Below, in pieces: positions 19,878 to 28,851 of a DNA stretch of 64,000 nucleotides. The notes under the pieces were generated by a model. The model saw only the letters and a list, made by a program, of their open reading frames with translations. It searched no databases and was not told the origin of the DNA. The stretch's first letter is position 1; every line of letters begins with the position of its first letter. The position numbers and the translations under genes are program-made. Location of the stretch: contig NZ_QXED01000003.1 in the NCBI RefSeq assembly GCF_003583365.1, positions 186,001 to 250,000 on the forward strand. Direction: 5' to 3'. Source of the stretch: Fibrisoma montanum (GTDB lineage Bacteria; Bacteroidota; Bacteroidia; Cytophagales; Spirosomataceae).

Positions 19878-20489
19878 ATGAACAAATCAATTCTGGTGTC
19901 CGTAGTATCCCTGATGAGCCTGGCTGTGGCCTGTACCCAAAACTCGCAGGACCTGTCGACCCCGCAGCCGGCACCCGTAACGTCGTCCGTCTATACCGAA
20001 GCGACTGCGGAACCTGCCACCGCAGCACCGGCGCCATCCGGTGCGGGTGCCCGCACCGCCAACGCAACGACTGCCCAGCAGCAGGAGGTGTTGCAGTACA
20101 TCAACCAGGCCCGCTCCAAGCCCTGCCAGTGTGGTTCAACTACGTATCCGGCTGTGCCGTCCCTGACGCTGAACGCGCAGCTCAATGCCGCGTCGGACAA
20201 GCACGCTGTTGATATGGCGACCTACAATTACTTCAGTCACACCGGCCGGGATGGGTCGCGCCCCTGGGATCGTATGACGCGTGAGGGGTACGTCTGGCGG
20301 GCCGCCGGCGAAAACATTGCGGCCGGATACACAACTCCCCGGGCGGTGGTTGACGGCTGGCTGAAATCGCCGGGTCACTGCGCCAATATCATGAGCGCAA
20401 ATTTTAAAGAGATTGGTATCGGGTACGGCTACTCAACGACGAGTACGTATAAGCACTACTGGGTTACTGATTTCGGCACCAAACGGTAA
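19878..20489 (+). CDS. CAP-domain (SCP/PR-1 type) lipoprotein
   Basis: A 203-residue secreted lipoprotein. The signal peptide ends in a lipobox with Cys19 (SLAVAC), followed by a Pro/Ala/Thr-rich linker to about residue 65. The CAP domain then shows its marks: LNAASDKHAVDMA, YFSHTGRDG, GENIAAGY and WLKSPGHCANIM. CAP proteins in bacteria are extracytoplasmic, of mostly unknown activity; some bind lipids or act as proteases. GC-rich, like the core genome. It converges with the sigma factor downstream across a shared hairpin. Confidence 0.9.
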   Translation: MNKSILVSVVSLMSLAVACTQNSQDLSTPQPAPVTSSVYTEATAEPATAAPAPSGAGARTANATTAQQQEVLQYINQARSKPCQCGSTTYPAVPSLTLNAQLNAASDKHAVDMATYNYFSHTGRDGSRPWDRMTREGYVWRAAGENIAAGYTTPRAVVDGWLKSPGHCANIMSANFKEIGIGYGYSTTSTYKHYWVTDFGTKR

Positions 20490-20517
20490 ACCGTACCGGA
20501 CCTTCTTATTTATATAT

Positions 20518-20548
20518 GCCAACGCCCCGATGATGTCGGGGCGTTGGC
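20518..20548. terminator. Bidirectional hairpin terminator
   Basis: Perfect 13-bp arms GCCAACGCCCCGA and TCGGGGCGTTGGC around a 5-nt loop, between the convergent CAP lipoprotein and sigma-factor genes. There is no long T-run on the plus side; an AT-rich run follows on the minus side. Confidence 0.7.
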
Positions 20549-20570
20549 GTAGGTAGTCGGAAAGATAGGG

Positions 20571-21116
20571 CTATACGGACTGTTGTTCATACATCCGCCG
20601 GAGTTTGTCGCGCGTCCGTTTCAGCCGCATTTTTACCGTGCTTTCATTGAGATCAAGCCGTTGGGCAATGGTCCGGATGTCAAGTTCCTCCTCGTATCGT
20701 AGTCGCAGCAACTGTGTTTCCTCGGCTGAAATACCAGTCAGCACATACGCCAGTTGCTGTAGTTGCCCATGAACCGGATCGACTTCGGCGTCGGCCAGAT
20801 GATCATGTTCCTGGTCGAGCGCGATGGTTGTCGTCCGGTTGGCCTGGCGCAACTGATCCATGCAGTAGTTGTAGGAAATCGAGTACAGCCAGGTTGAGAA
20901 AGTCGATTTCTCCTGAAAACGCCCCAGGTTACCGAATACCCGCAGAAAAATGTCGTGGGTGAAGTCTTCCGCCTGCGTAGCATCCTTTGTCAGCGACAAA
21001 CACCGCCGGTAGACCTTGTTGACGTACCGGTTGTAGAGGGTTTCGAAATAATCGCTCTTCTGGGTGTTAAGGTACAAACGAATTAATTCTTCGTCTTTGA
21101 CCTGTGGACTAGACAT
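20571..21116 (-). CDS. ECF-type RNA polymerase sigma factor
   Basis: A 181-residue group IV sigma-70 factor. Region 2 (about 25-95) includes DFTHDIFLRVF and STWLYSISYNYCMDQLR, which bind core polymerase and the -10 element; region 4 (about 120-175) ends with the helix-turn-helix LNESTVKMRLKRTRDKLR for -35 recognition. No anti-sigma gene follows: the minus strand runs into the shared terminator after its stop. A perfect palindrome lies 30 bp upstream of its start and may be an autoregulatory site. Regulon unknown. Confidence 0.9.
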   Translation of the reverse strand: MSSPQVKDEELIRLYLNTQKSDYFETLYNRYVNKVYRRCLSLTKDATQAEDFTHDIFLRVFGNLGRFQEKSTFSTWLYSISYNYCMDQLRQANRTTTIALDQEHDHLADAEVDPVHGQLQQLAYVLTGISAEETQLLRLRYEEELDIRTIAQRLDLNESTVKMRLKRTRDKLRRMYEQQSV

Positions 21117-21145
21117 TCAGCTCAGTAATTAGGTTAGTTAACGTT

Positions 21146-21161
21146 TGTCAAAGTTTTGACA
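21146..21161. promoter_or_regulatory. Palindrome upstream of the sigma-factor gene
   Basis: TGTCAAAGTTTTGACA consists of perfect 7-bp arms around GT, 30 bp upstream of the sigma-factor start. The TTGAC half-site also resembles a -35 element. Operator or autoregulated promoter is inference. Confidence 0.4.
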
Positions 21162-21444
21162 GTCAGGCAGTACCGAAGTTGTTACGTTCGTTGAGCGGAT
21201 ACGGTGGAGGTTCAGGATCTTGTCCGACACAGCTGGAAACCAGACCGGTTTGAACTAAGGGCGGTCAATTCATCAAACGTGACAGCTAAAGTATACTATG
21301 GGTTACAAATCTGCAAGCTAATGGTTGTCAGCCCGGGTGAGAATTTTTTTTCTGGTAGTATAAGTAAACAGTGGATCGCTCGGCCGGGTGGCCGGAACCC
21401 TGTTTTTGCGGCTGTTTATGTTTCGCGAACGTTGATTAATAACG

Positions 21445-21452
21445 TACCTTTG
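21445..21452 (+). promoter_or_regulatory. Possible -7 promoter box for the DinB-like gene
   Basis: TACCTTTG matches TAnnTTTG exactly, 139 bp before the ATG at 21591. No good -33 box is seen at the normal spacing. Confidence 0.35.
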
Positions 21453-21590
21453 TTCGCCATTACCCGATCACGGGAGTGCCTGGGAAATGGGGAATGATTT
21501 CATTAATCTTGCCAGAACGCTCGAAGCTTTACGCTGCGAAACCGGACCGGCTTTTTTCTACTATTGACAATTCGGCTGTTTCAATACGAT

Positions 21591-22166
21591 ATGGTGCCTA
21601 ACGACGAACTGATACGAATCATTGATTTATTAAATACAACCTACGAGAGCGAAGAAGCCTGGCATGGCCCATCGGTTGTTGAGGTGCTGCGGGGCGTTAC
21701 GCCCGATATGGCCGGCCGACGAATTACACCGAATACGCATTCCATCGCTGAACTGGTTTTCCACATGACGAGCTGGCGGATCTTCTGCGTGAAAAAAATG
21801 CAGGGCGACGCTACGTTCGACATCACGACTCCTGAAAAAAACTTCGGTTCGTTTCCCGATAAGATCGATGATTTCGAGTGGGAGGCTTTACAGATGGAGC
21901 TGAGTCTGAGCCAGGAAGAACTGATTAATGAACTGGATAAACGCGACGACGACGAGTTTCTGGAAGATATTGTTCCCGGCCGCGACTATACGTATTATGA
22001 CATGCTGCACGGCATCGTCAACCATGACCTGTACCATACCGGCCAGATCATGATCCTCAAAAAAGCGCTGACTTTCAAAGGCGCCGGCTCCCATTTTCAG
22101 GATAGCGAAGGCGACGAATTCGGCCCGCAATACGGCGACGGTTTCGAACACGACGATTATTATTGA
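21591..22166 (+). CDS. DinB-like four-helix metalloprotein
   Basis: A 191-residue protein of the DinB/YfiT fold. The three metal-binding histidines expected of the family can be placed in ELVFHMTSW, GIVNHDLYH and the same NHDLYHTGQ segment. Members include damage-inducible DinB of Bacillus and thiol-dependent enzymes; most have unknown substrates. The ATG at 21591 is preferred to the in-frame TTG at 21564, since the helix bundle begins at NDELIRIIDLL. The C-terminal tail is rich in Asp, Glu and His. A long hairpin follows the stop codon. Confidence 0.82.
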   Translation: MVPNDELIRIIDLLNTTYESEEAWHGPSVVEVLRGVTPDMAGRRITPNTHSIAELVFHMTSWRIFCVKKMQGDATFDITTPEKNFGSFPDKIDDFEWEALQMELSLSQEELINELDKRDDDEFLEDIVPGRDYTYYDMLHGIVNHDLYHTGQIMILKKALTFKGAGSHFQDSEGDEFGPQYGDGFEHDDYY

Positions 22167-22176
22167 TACTCATGAT

Positions 22177-22246
22177 TGAAGGAAGGCATTGGTGCCTGAT
22201 TGAATCGGATCACAAACCGTCAGTTAGACACCAATGCCTTCCTTCA
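22177..22246. repeat. Perfect 18-bp inverted repeat between DinB-like and EVE genes
   Basis: Arms TGAAGGAAGGCATTGGTG (22177-22194) and its exact complement at 22229-22246 are separated by 34 nt. It begins 11 bp after a stop and ends 8 bp before the EVE start, so it may terminate one transcript or control the next. Confidence 0.7.
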
Positions 22247-22254
22247 TTCCTTTT

Positions 22255-22662
22255 ATGAACTACTGGTTAGTAAAATCCGAGCCGGATGCATACGGCTGGC
22301 ATCACTTCACCGAACAGGGGCGGGCCGTGTGGGACGGGGTCCGAAATTACCAGGCCCGCAATAACCTGCAGGCCATGCGTACAGGAGATCAGGTTCTGTT
22401 TTACCACAGCGTGACCGGTATGGCGGTGGTTGGTCTGGCGCAGGTCGTTCGGGAGGCTTATCCCGATCCGACCGTTCCCGATGATCCTCGCTGGGTCGTG
22501 GTCGAACTTGAGCCGCTGATGGCCTTTGATCGGCCCGTTCCCCTGGCCCGGATCAAGGCGGATCCGCTGCTGCAAAACATGGCCCTGATTCGTCAATCCC
22601 GGCTCTCGGTGATGCCCGTCCGCCCCGACGAGTTTGAGTTAATCCTGGCACTGGGAAAATAG
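22255..22662 (+). CDS. EVE domain protein
   Basis: A 135-residue EVE (PUA-like) protein starting MNYWLVKSEP, which is the usual N-terminus of the family, so I chose ATG 22255 over 22234. WDGVRNYQARNNL and GDQVLFYHS form the pocket that in studied EVE proteins binds modified bases in RNA or DNA. Family members are often near rRNA or tRNA modification genes, and a predicted rRNA methyltransferase is the next gene here. The stop at 22662 is followed at once by a GTTTGTGG-type repeat. Confidence 0.9.
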   Translation: MNYWLVKSEPDAYGWHHFTEQGRAVWDGVRNYQARNNLQAMRTGDQVLFYHSVTGMAVVGLAQVVREAYPDPTVPDDPRWVVVELEPLMAFDRPVPLARIKADPLLQNMALIRQSRLSVMPVRPDEFELILALGK

Positions 22663-22667
22663 GCTTA

Positions 22668-22789
22668 CAGTTTGTGGTTGAGTGGTTTGTAGTTAAGTAG
22701 TTTGTGGGTTGACGTTTCTGGTTCAGACTCAGCCTTCGCTTACCCACTACCTACAAACCATAAACCACAAACCGAGAACCGTAAACCAA
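22668..22789. repeat. GTTTGTGGTT-type inverted repeat element, copy 1
   Basis: Left arm: three variants of GTTTGTGGTT in tandem. Right arm: CTACAAACCATAAACCAC and further complementary units. A related element lies at 44281-44398. Both start within a few bases of a stop codon, so they may act as terminators or mark a mobile palindromic repeat. Confidence 0.6.
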
Positions 22790-22796
22790 CAATCGA

Positions 22797-23681
22797 TTGA
22801 TACAATTGCTTACCCCCGGGCCCTGGGCAGAGTACGAACTGCTCGACTCGGGTAATTTTCAGAAACTGGAGCGGTTTGGTTCCTACATTCTGGACCGGCC
22901 CGAGCCCCAGGCGATCTGGGACAAATCCCTGTCGGATCAGGAATGGGCGCGGCAGGCACACGCTACGTTCCGGCGCGACCGGCAGTCGCCCGAACGGGGC
23001 GACTGGCAAACCCGGCCCGATATGCGTGACCCCTGGTTTGTGTCGTTTCGCGAGGGCGAACTTGCTCTGCGGTTCAAATTGTCGCTGACGTCGTTCAAAC
23101 ACGTTGGGCTGTTTCCCGAGCAGGCCACCAACTGGACGTATATCCACGACAAACTCCGGGCGATGCCGGTGAACAGGCCCCGGGTGCTGAACCTGTTCGC
23201 CTATACCGGCGCGGCTTCGCTGGCGGCCCGGCAGGCCGGGGCCGACGTTACGCACGTCGATTCCGTTCGGCAGGTGATCAGCTGGGCCCGCGAAAATATG
23301 GATTACAGCAGTCTGGATAATATCCGCTGGGTGGTTGAAGACGCCTTGAAGTTCGTCCGGCGCGAAGTCCGGCGCGGAAACACGTATAACGGGCTGATTC
23401 TGGACCCGCCCGCCTACGGACGCGGCCCCGAAGGCGAGAAATGGGTGCTGGAAGAACACCTGAACGACCTGCTGAAAGCCTGCGCCGATCTGCTCGACCG
23501 CACGGATTTCTTTTTCATCATCAACCTGTACTCGCTGGGGTTTTCGTCGCTGATCGTCGACAACCTGATCCGGCAGGTGTTCGGCCAGGTGCCCAATGCC
23601 GAATGGGGGGAGCTGTATCTGGACGATTCCTTTCAAAAGCGACTGCCGCTGGGGGTGTTTTTTCGGTTTGCTTCCGTGTAA
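22797..23681 (+). CDS. Class I SAM-dependent methyltransferase, RlmI/RlmK-like
   Basis: A 294-residue methyltransferase. The SAM-binding motif I is NLFAYTGAAS (about 132-141); HVDSVRQ gives the acidic loop; the catalytic-site LDPPAYGRG lies near 200. This is the Rossmann-fold of the large-subunit rRNA (cytosine-C5 or guanine-N7) methyltransferases RlmI/RlmKL, but without an N-terminal PUA domain. The start is TTG at 22797, as no ATG lies in frame before the conserved GPWAEYELLDSG. RNA as substrate is inferred from the family. The neighbouring EVE protein may recognise similarly modified RNA. Confidence 0.8.
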   Translation: MIQLLTPGPWAEYELLDSGNFQKLERFGSYILDRPEPQAIWDKSLSDQEWARQAHATFRRDRQSPERGDWQTRPDMRDPWFVSFREGELALRFKLSLTSFKHVGLFPEQATNWTYIHDKLRAMPVNRPRVLNLFAYTGAASLAARQAGADVTHVDSVRQVISWARENMDYSSLDNIRWVVEDALKFVRREVRRGNTYNGLILDPPAYGRGPEGEKWVLEEHLNDLLKACADLLDRTDFFFIINLYSLGFSSLIVDNLIRQVFGQVPNAEWGELYLDDSFQKRLPLGVFFRFASV

Positions 23682-23767
23682 ATGTGTAAGTTTACGGTAT
23701 CCATAGCCGGGATAGAGCAAACCCCGGACTGGCCAGTCAACTCAGTCATTACGTTATCAAATCAATT

Positions 23768-24979
23768 ATGCGCGTTTATCTGCTGACCTTCCTGCTGGCT
23801 CTGGTGCTCGCAGCCTGTGGCAGCGATAACCGCCGGACGGCCCGGATTCCACCTCTGCCTCCGCCGGGCGACAGTACCCGGACGGCCGCTGCGCTGCGGG
23901 CCTTGACGCTGGCGATCAACCAGACCTCTCCGGCTTCGGCCTTTGCCAAGCGAGCCGTGCTGCTGCTGGCCATGGGGCGGGTCAACGATGCCCTTGAGGA
24001 CATCAACCGGGCCATCAGCCGCAACGACAACGTCGGGTCTTACTACCTGACGCGGGCGCAGATTCTGCGGGCGTTGCAGCAACCCGCCAAGGCCCTCGAA
24101 AGTGCGCAGCGGGCCGAAATCCTGGGCGTTGATACCCCCGAACTGTACACGCTTCAGGGGGATCTGCTGCAGCAGCAGAACGACTTCGGAAAGGCCCGGC
24201 TGTACATCGCCAAAGCCCTGCAAATGGCACCGTTTGAAGGTGAAGCGTACTTCTTCAATGGGCTGATCGCGGCCCGGCAGGGCGATACCACGCAGGCGCT
24301 GGCGCATTACCAGCAATCGCTCAGGCTAAAGCCGCGCTACCTCGAAACCTACAACCAACTGGCTGCGGTGTACCGGTCGCTGGGCGACCACCCCTCGGCG
24401 CTGGCGTATAATAACCGGGCTATCTCGTATTTTCCCGACAATCCCCGGCTGTACTACGGCCGCGGGCTGATCTACCACGTCGTCGGTGAACTCGACAGTG
24501 CCACGGTCTGTTATCAACGTGCGGTGCAACTGCAGCCGACCTATTATCAGGCCTTTTTTCAGCTTGGGCTGATCTTTCAGAAATACCGCAATTACTACGG
24601 CGCCCTGACGCATTACCAGCGGGTGCAGCAACTGCGGCCCCAATTCCCGCGAATCGATACGTACATCGGCTTCTGCCACGAACGGATGGGCCAGTTCGAA
24701 CTCGCGATTGCGTCGTACACAAAAGCGACCCGGAGCAACCCCGCTGATCAGCAGGCAGCCGCCGGCCTCGGGCGGTCGGAGCGCCGGATGTACGTGCAAA
24801 ACTCGTATAACTCATTATTTTTGCCGGAAACCAAGCCGGAAAAGGAACTGGCACCTACGCGATCGCGGCCCGTTCTGGACACGAGCCGGTTCCGGATTTC
24901 AACCATACAGCCGAAAGCCAGGCTATCGACCCGAAGCGATTCGCTTCAGCGTACGGTGCGACCCATCGGCGGAAACTGA
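23768..24979 (+). CDS. TPR-repeat lipoprotein
   Basis: A 403-residue lipoprotein: signal peptide with lipobox cysteine at about residue 17 (VLAAC), a short Pro-rich linker, then roughly nine tetratricopeptide repeats to about residue 340 (for example LYYGRGLIYHVVGELDSATV). TPR arrays mount protein-protein contacts, commonly in envelope assembly or secretion in Bacteroidota. The C-terminal 60 residues are basic and without repeats. No partner is clear from the neighbours, EVE/methyltransferase upstream and thrS downstream. Confidence 0.85.
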   Translation: MRVYLLTFLLALVLAACGSDNRRTARIPPLPPPGDSTRTAAALRALTLAINQTSPASAFAKRAVLLLAMGRVNDALEDINRAISRNDNVGSYYLTRAQILRALQQPAKALESAQRAEILGVDTPELYTLQGDLLQQQNDFGKARLYIAKALQMAPFEGEAYFFNGLIAARQGDTTQALAHYQQSLRLKPRYLETYNQLAAVYRSLGDHPSALAYNNRAISYFPDNPRLYYGRGLIYHVVGELDSATVCYQRAVQLQPTYYQAFFQLGLIFQKYRNYYGALTHYQRVQQLRPQFPRIDTYIGFCHERMGQFELAIASYTKATRSNPADQQAAAGLGRSERRMYVQNSYNSLFLPETKPEKELAPTRSRPVLDTSRFRISTIQPKARLSTRSDSLQRTVRPIGGN

Positions 24980-25117
24980 AGGATATAGGCTGTACGAGTG
25001 GGGGGGGCGGTTTATATGATTCCCTAACCAGCCGCTCTGCCTCGTGCCCTGTATATTCATACAAAGTGGCCTGCAGTTGTAGGTAGGCTGCGGATACCAA
25101 CTATAACAACCAAGTAC

Positions 25118-27079
25118 ATGACTGCGCAGGACGTAATGATCCGCGTGACGCTGCCCGACGGGAGCGTTCGGGAGTATCCGAAAGGGAGCACCGGCCTTGA
25201 GATTGCCGCCCAAATCAGCGAAGGACTGGCCCGCAACGTGCTGGCAGCCAAAGTGAATGGTGTCGTACAGGATGCGACCCGTCCGATTGATACCGATGCA
25301 ACGGTACAGTTGCTGACGTGGAACGATCCCGAAGGCAAAGCCACGTTCTGGCACTCGTCGGCCCACCTGCTGGCCGAAGCCCTCGAAAGCCTGTATCCCG
25401 GGGTAAAGTTTGGCATCGGTCCCGCCATCGAAACCGGTTTCTACTACGATGTTGACCTGAATGGGCAGCATTTTTCGCAGGACGATTTCAGGAAGGTAGA
25501 AGACAAAATGCTCGAACTGGCCCGGCAGAAAAACGCCTACGTGCGCAAGCCGGTTGGCAAGGCCGACGCCATTGCGTATTTCGAGGAGAAAGGGGATCCG
25601 TACAAGATTGATCTGCTGCAGGGCCTCGAAGACGGCAGTATTACGTTTTACACCCAGGGCGGCTTTACGGACCTGTGCCGGGGACCGCACATCCCCAATA
25701 CCGGTTTCATCAAAGCCGCCAGGCTGATGAACGTAGCGGGGGCCTACTGGCGCGGGGACGAAAAGAACAAGATGCTGACCCGCATCTACGCCGTTACGTT
25801 CCCGAAGCAGAAAGAACTCGACGACTACCTGCACCTGCTGGAGGAAGCCAAAAAGCGGGATCACCGCAAGCTGGGCAAGGAACTCGACCTGTTTGCTTTT
25901 TCGGAGAAGGTAGGTCAGGGTTTACCGCTGTGGTTACCCAAAGGAGCGCTGGTGCGTGAGCGGCTGGAAAACTTCCTGCGCCGGGCCCAGGTTCGTGCCG
26001 GTTACCAGCCCGTGGTGACGCCCCATATCGGCAGCAAGCAGCTGTACGTAACCTCGGGGCACTGGGAGAAATACGGTAAGGATTCGTTCCAGCCGATTCA
26101 TACCCCCGACGAGGATGAAGAGTTCCTGCTGAAGCCGATGAACTGCCCGCACCACTGCGAGATTTATAAGACCAAGCCCCGGTCGTACCGCGACCTGCCG
26201 CTGCGGCTGGCCGAATTCGGTACGGTGTACCGCTACGAACAGTCGGGAGAGCTGCACGGCCTAACGCGGGTACGGGGCTTTACGCAGGACGACGCGCACA
26301 TTTTCTGCCGCCCCGACCAGGTAAAGGACGAGTTCATGAAAGTGATTGACCTGGTGCTCTACGTATTCAAGTCGCTCGGCTTCAATGATTACAGCGCTCA
26401 GGTATCGTTACGCGACCCCGAAAACCGCGAAAAATACATCGGATCAGACGAGTTGTGGGAGCGGGCTGAGTCGGCCATTATCGAAGCGGCTGCCGAAAAG
26501 GGCCTGACTACGGTTATGGAACTGGGCGAAGCGGCTTTCTATGGCCCGAAACTCGACTTCATGGTACGCGACGCCCTCGGCCGGAAATGGCAGCTGGGTA
26601 CGATCCAGGTGGACTATAACCTGCCGAACCGGTTTGAACTGGAATACGTCGGGGCTGATAACCAGAAGCACCGGCCGGTGATGATCCACCGCGCTCCTTT
26701 CGGATCGATGGAGCGGTTCATCGCCATTCTGATCGAAAACACGGCCGGGAACTTCCCGCTGTGGCTGTCGCCGGATCAGATTGCGATCCTGCCGATTTCG
26801 GAGAAATACGAAGACTACGCGAACGACCTGTTCTTCGCCTTGCAGGAGCACGACATCCGGGGGTTTGTCGATTTGCGCGACGAGAAAATTGGCCGGAAGA
26901 TCCGGGATGCCGAAGTGAATAAAGTGCCGTATATGCTCATCGTCGGCGAGAAGGAGCAGGCTGACGGAACGATTTCGGTACGCCGGAAAGGCGGGGCCGC
27001 AACCGGGCAGGGGGGCGACCTGGGCAGCATGAGCGTCGATGCGTTTGTAGCCCTGTTTCAGCAGGAAGTGAAGCTGTAA
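25118..27079 (+). CDS. thrS: Threonyl-tRNA synthetase
   Basis: A 653-residue class II synthetase that charges tRNA-Thr. Domains: TGS at about 6-65; the editing (second additional) domain with [12 protein letters not shown] at about 74-85; class II core about 245-540 with motif 2 [17 protein letters not shown] and motif 3 [10 protein letters not shown]; anticodon-binding domain about 550-645. Zn ligands of the core fit NCPHHCE. It heads the thrS-infC-rpmI-rplT cluster common in Bacteroidota. A large hairpin lies between it and infC. Confidence 0.97.
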   Translation: MTAQDVMIRVTLPDGSVREYPKGSTGLEIAAQISEGLARNVLAAKVNGVVQDATRPIDTDATVQLLTWNDPEGKATFWHSSAHLLAEALESLYPGVKFGIGPAIETGFYYDVDLNGQHFSQDDFRKVEDKMLELARQKNAYVRKPVGKADAIAYFEEKGDPYKIDLLQGLEDGSITFYTQGGFTDLCRGPHIPNTGFIKAARLMNVAGAYWRGDEKNKMLTRIYAVTFPKQKELDDYLHLLEEAKKRDHRKLGKELDLFAFSEKVGQGLPLWLPKGALVRERLENFLRRAQVRAGYQPVVTPHIGSKQLYVTSGHWEKYGKDSFQPIHTPDEDEEFLLKPMNCPHHCEIYKTKPRSYRDLPLRLAEFGTVYRYEQSGELHGLTRVRGFTQDDAHIFCRPDQVKDEFMKVIDLVLYVFKSLGFNDYSAQVSLRDPENREKYIGSDELWERAESAIIEAAAEKGLTTVMELGEAAFYGPKLDFMVRDALGRKWQLGTIQVDYNLPNRFELEYVGADNQKHRPVMIHRAPFGSMERFIAILIENTAGNFPLWLSPDQIAILPISEKYEDYANDLFFALQEHDIRGFVDLRDEKIGRKIRDAEVNKVPYMLIVGEKEQADGTISVRRKGGAATGQGGDLGSMSVDAFVALFQQEVKL

Positions 27080-27093
27080 GTACAGAAGAAGCT

Positions 27094-27155
27094 GTTTGAG
27101 TGAATCGCCCTGGCCGTAAAGCGCGTTGCGTTTCCCGGCTAGGGCGAACTCAAAC
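27094..27155. promoter_or_regulatory. Large conserved-looking stem-loop between thrS and infC
   Basis: Outer arms GTTTGAGT (27094-27101) and ACTCAAAC (27148-27155) are perfect. Inner arms CGCCCTGGCCG (27106-27116) and CGGCTAGGGCG (27136-27146) pair with one G-U. No T-run follows, so it may be a structured leader of the infC operon rather than a simple terminator. Confidence 0.5.
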
Positions 27156-27362
27156 CGCTTCTGAACTCAATAGCCGCCAATTCCGCTGGTTTTCGCCGAT
27201 GAAGGAATCGGTAGCAACCGGCAAACACTGGCAATTGACATTTCATTAATTTAAACCCGCTTGTATTGCGCTGTATCAGGGAATTTTTTAGTTTACCGGA
27301 AACTTTTACAAACTCCCGACGTTATCACTGCAATTTTGTTTTTGTTACACTAAACACACTGT

Positions 27363-27917
27363 ATGGCATTACCCCAACGTAGACCACCCCGCCGGGAGGT
27401 TGAAGAACCTTATCGAATTAATGAACGAATCCAGGCCCGTCAGGTACGGGTGGTCGGAGAAAACGTAGAGCAGGGAATTTACGAAATAGATAAGGCCCGG
27501 GCGATGGCAAAAGCCCAGTCGCTGGATTTGGTCGAGATTTCGCCCAATGCCAGCCCGCCCGTCTGCCGGATTGTGGACTACTCAAAGTTCAAATACGAGC
27601 AGAAGAAAAAGCAGAAAGAAATTAAGGCGAACGCCCAGAAGGTTGTTATTAAAGAAATCCGGTTCGGTCCAAACACGGACGACCATGATTTCGAGTTCAA
27701 GCTCAAACACGCCATTAACTTCCTCAAAGAAGGCGCTAAGGTGAAAGCCTATGTGCAGTTTGTTGGCCGGGCCATTGTGTTCAAAGACCGTGGCTTTCAA
27801 CTGCTGGACCGCTTTGCCAAAGGACTGGAAGAATACGGCAAAGTCGAAGCTGAGCCGAAACTGGAAGGGAAGCGTATGAGCATGTTCCTGGCCCCGAAAG
27901 TAGTGATCAAGAAATAA
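27363..27917 (+). CDS. infC: Translation initiation factor IF-3
   Basis: A 184-residue IF-3, which binds the 30S subunit, prevents premature joining of 50S and proofreads start codons. N-domain about 17-85 ([31 protein letters not shown]), linker rich in Lys and Gln, C-domain about 95-180. It starts with an ordinary ATG rather than the AUU used for autoregulation in enterobacteria. The N-terminus carries a short basic-proline extension. The next genes are L35 and L20, as in most bacteria. Confidence 0.97.
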   Translation: MALPQRRPPRREVEEPYRINERIQARQVRVVGENVEQGIYEIDKARAMAKAQSLDLVEISPNASPPVCRIVDYSKFKYEQKKKQKEIKANAQKVVIKEIRFGPNTDDHDFEFKLKHAINFLKEGAKVKAYVQFVGRAIVFKDRGFQLLDRFAKGLEEYGKVEAEPKLEGKRMSMFLAPKVVIKK

Positions 27918-27927
27918 TGATTTAGGA

Positions 27928-28015
27928 GGAGGAAAGGAGAAAGGGTGGAAAGGAAGAAAAGGACGCGGGTGGTGTCTTTTCTCCCGCTCCTCCCTTTCTC
28001 CTTTCCTCCTTTTTT
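27928..28015 (+). terminator. Purine/pyrimidine hairpin after infC with T-run
   Basis: Perfect 18-bp arms GGAGGAAAGGAGAAAGGG (27928-27945) and its complement at 27992-28009, followed by six T (28010-28015). Looks like a terminator for infC placed just before the rpmI promoter. Confidence 0.65.
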
Positions 28016-28017
28016 CT

Positions 28018-28025
28018 TATCTTTG
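28018..28025 (+). promoter_or_regulatory. -7 promoter box for rpmI-rplT
   Basis: TATCTTTG is an exact TAnnTTTG match 41 bp before the rpmI start and directly after the infC hairpin. This would let L35-L20 be transcribed apart from infC. Confidence 0.55.
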
Positions 28026-28065
28026 CGGCCTGTTTACTTTTTACATCGCGAAACGGTTCAAAACA

Positions 28066-28260
28066 ATGCCTAAAGTAAAAACCAATTCCGCGGCCAAGAA
28101 GCGTTTTAAGCTGACCGGCACCGGGAAAATTAAGCGGAAGCACGCCTTCCACAGTCACATCCTGACGAAAAAGTCAACCAAGCAGAAGCGCAATCTGACC
28201 CATTCGACCCTGGTCGATTCGACCAACGAGACCCGGATCAAGGCGCTGCTGAACGTTTAG
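28066..28260 (+). CDS. rpmI: 50S ribosomal protein L35
   Basis: A 64-residue basic protein of the large subunit. The opening [20 protein letters not shown] and [14 protein letters not shown] are typical of L35. Its place between infC and rplT and its length match the family. Confidence 0.97.
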   Translation: MPKVKTNSAAKKRFKLTGTGKIKRKHAFHSHILTKKSTKQKRNLTHSTLVDSTNETRIKALLNV

Positions 28261-28369
28261 TTCGTCAACAAAAGACGCAGTTGCGTCTGGTTTCATGTTT
28301 CACCCGATTACTGGCCCATAAGCATCCGATACCGGGTCGCCAGTCGTCAAAAAACAAACTTATTATACA

Positions 28370-28714
28370 ATGCCACGTTCCGTCAATCACGTAGCCTCAC
28401 GGGCACGTCGGAAAAAAGTAATGAAGCTGGCCAAAGGATACTTCGGTCGGCGTAAAAACGTCTGGACGGTTGCCAAGAATGCCGTCGAGAAAGGATTAGG
28501 ATACTCGTACCGGGATCGTCGCCAGAAGAAGCGGGATTTCCGGTCGCTCTGGATTCAGCGGATCAACGCCGGTGCCCGCGAAAACGGCGTATCGTATTCG
28601 GTGCTGATGGGTGCCATCAATAAATCCGGGGTTCAACTGAACCGTAAGGTACTGGCTGATCTGGCCATGAACCACCCCGAGGCTTTTAAAGCCGTTGTTG
28701 AGCAGGTAAAGTAA
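28370..28714 (+). CDS. rplT: 50S ribosomal protein L20
   Basis: A 114-residue 23S-rRNA-binding protein needed early in 50S assembly. The N-terminal basic arm [16 protein letters not shown] and the globular part with [12 protein letters not shown] and LWIQRINA are typical. In several bacteria L20 represses its own operon by binding leader RNA; I cannot point to such a site here. A pyrimidine-rich repeat follows the stop. Confidence 0.97.
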   Translation: MPRSVNHVASRARRKKVMKLAKGYFGRRKNVWTVAKNAVEKGLGYSYRDRRQKKRDFRSLWIQRINAGARENGVSYSVLMGAINKSGVQLNRKVLADLAMNHPEAFKAVVEQVK

Positions 28715-28732
28715 ACAGGAATTTTTAAGCAG

Positions 28733-28851
28733 GAAGGGAGTAGGGAGGAAAGGAGAAAGGATCGGTCACCGGTTCTTTTTGCCCTGGCCTCCTTCCTCCC
28801 TTTCTGCTTTCCTCCTTTTCCTCCTTTATTCCCTTCTCCCTTTCCTCCCCC
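28733..28851. repeat. Purine/pyrimidine inverted repeat after rplT
   Basis: Left arm around GGGAGGAAAGGAGAAAGG, right arm CCTTTCTGCTTTCCTCC plus several more pyrimidine blocks. It shares most of its arm sequence with the hairpin after infC (27928-28015). It fills the gap between two convergent stop codons. Confidence 0.6.

Larger units (their letters stand above)
21117..21590. other. Divergent intergenic region
   Basis: 474 bp between the sigma factor (minus) and DinB-like gene (plus). It holds the palindrome at 21146-21161 and a -7-like TACCTTTG at 21445-21452. A 97-codon frame at 21204-21497 has no protein-like features and is not accepted. Confidence 0.5.

Noticed and set aside
21204-21497. 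97-codon frame upstream of the DinB-like gene
   Set aside because: Random-looking composition and placed over the predicted promoter.
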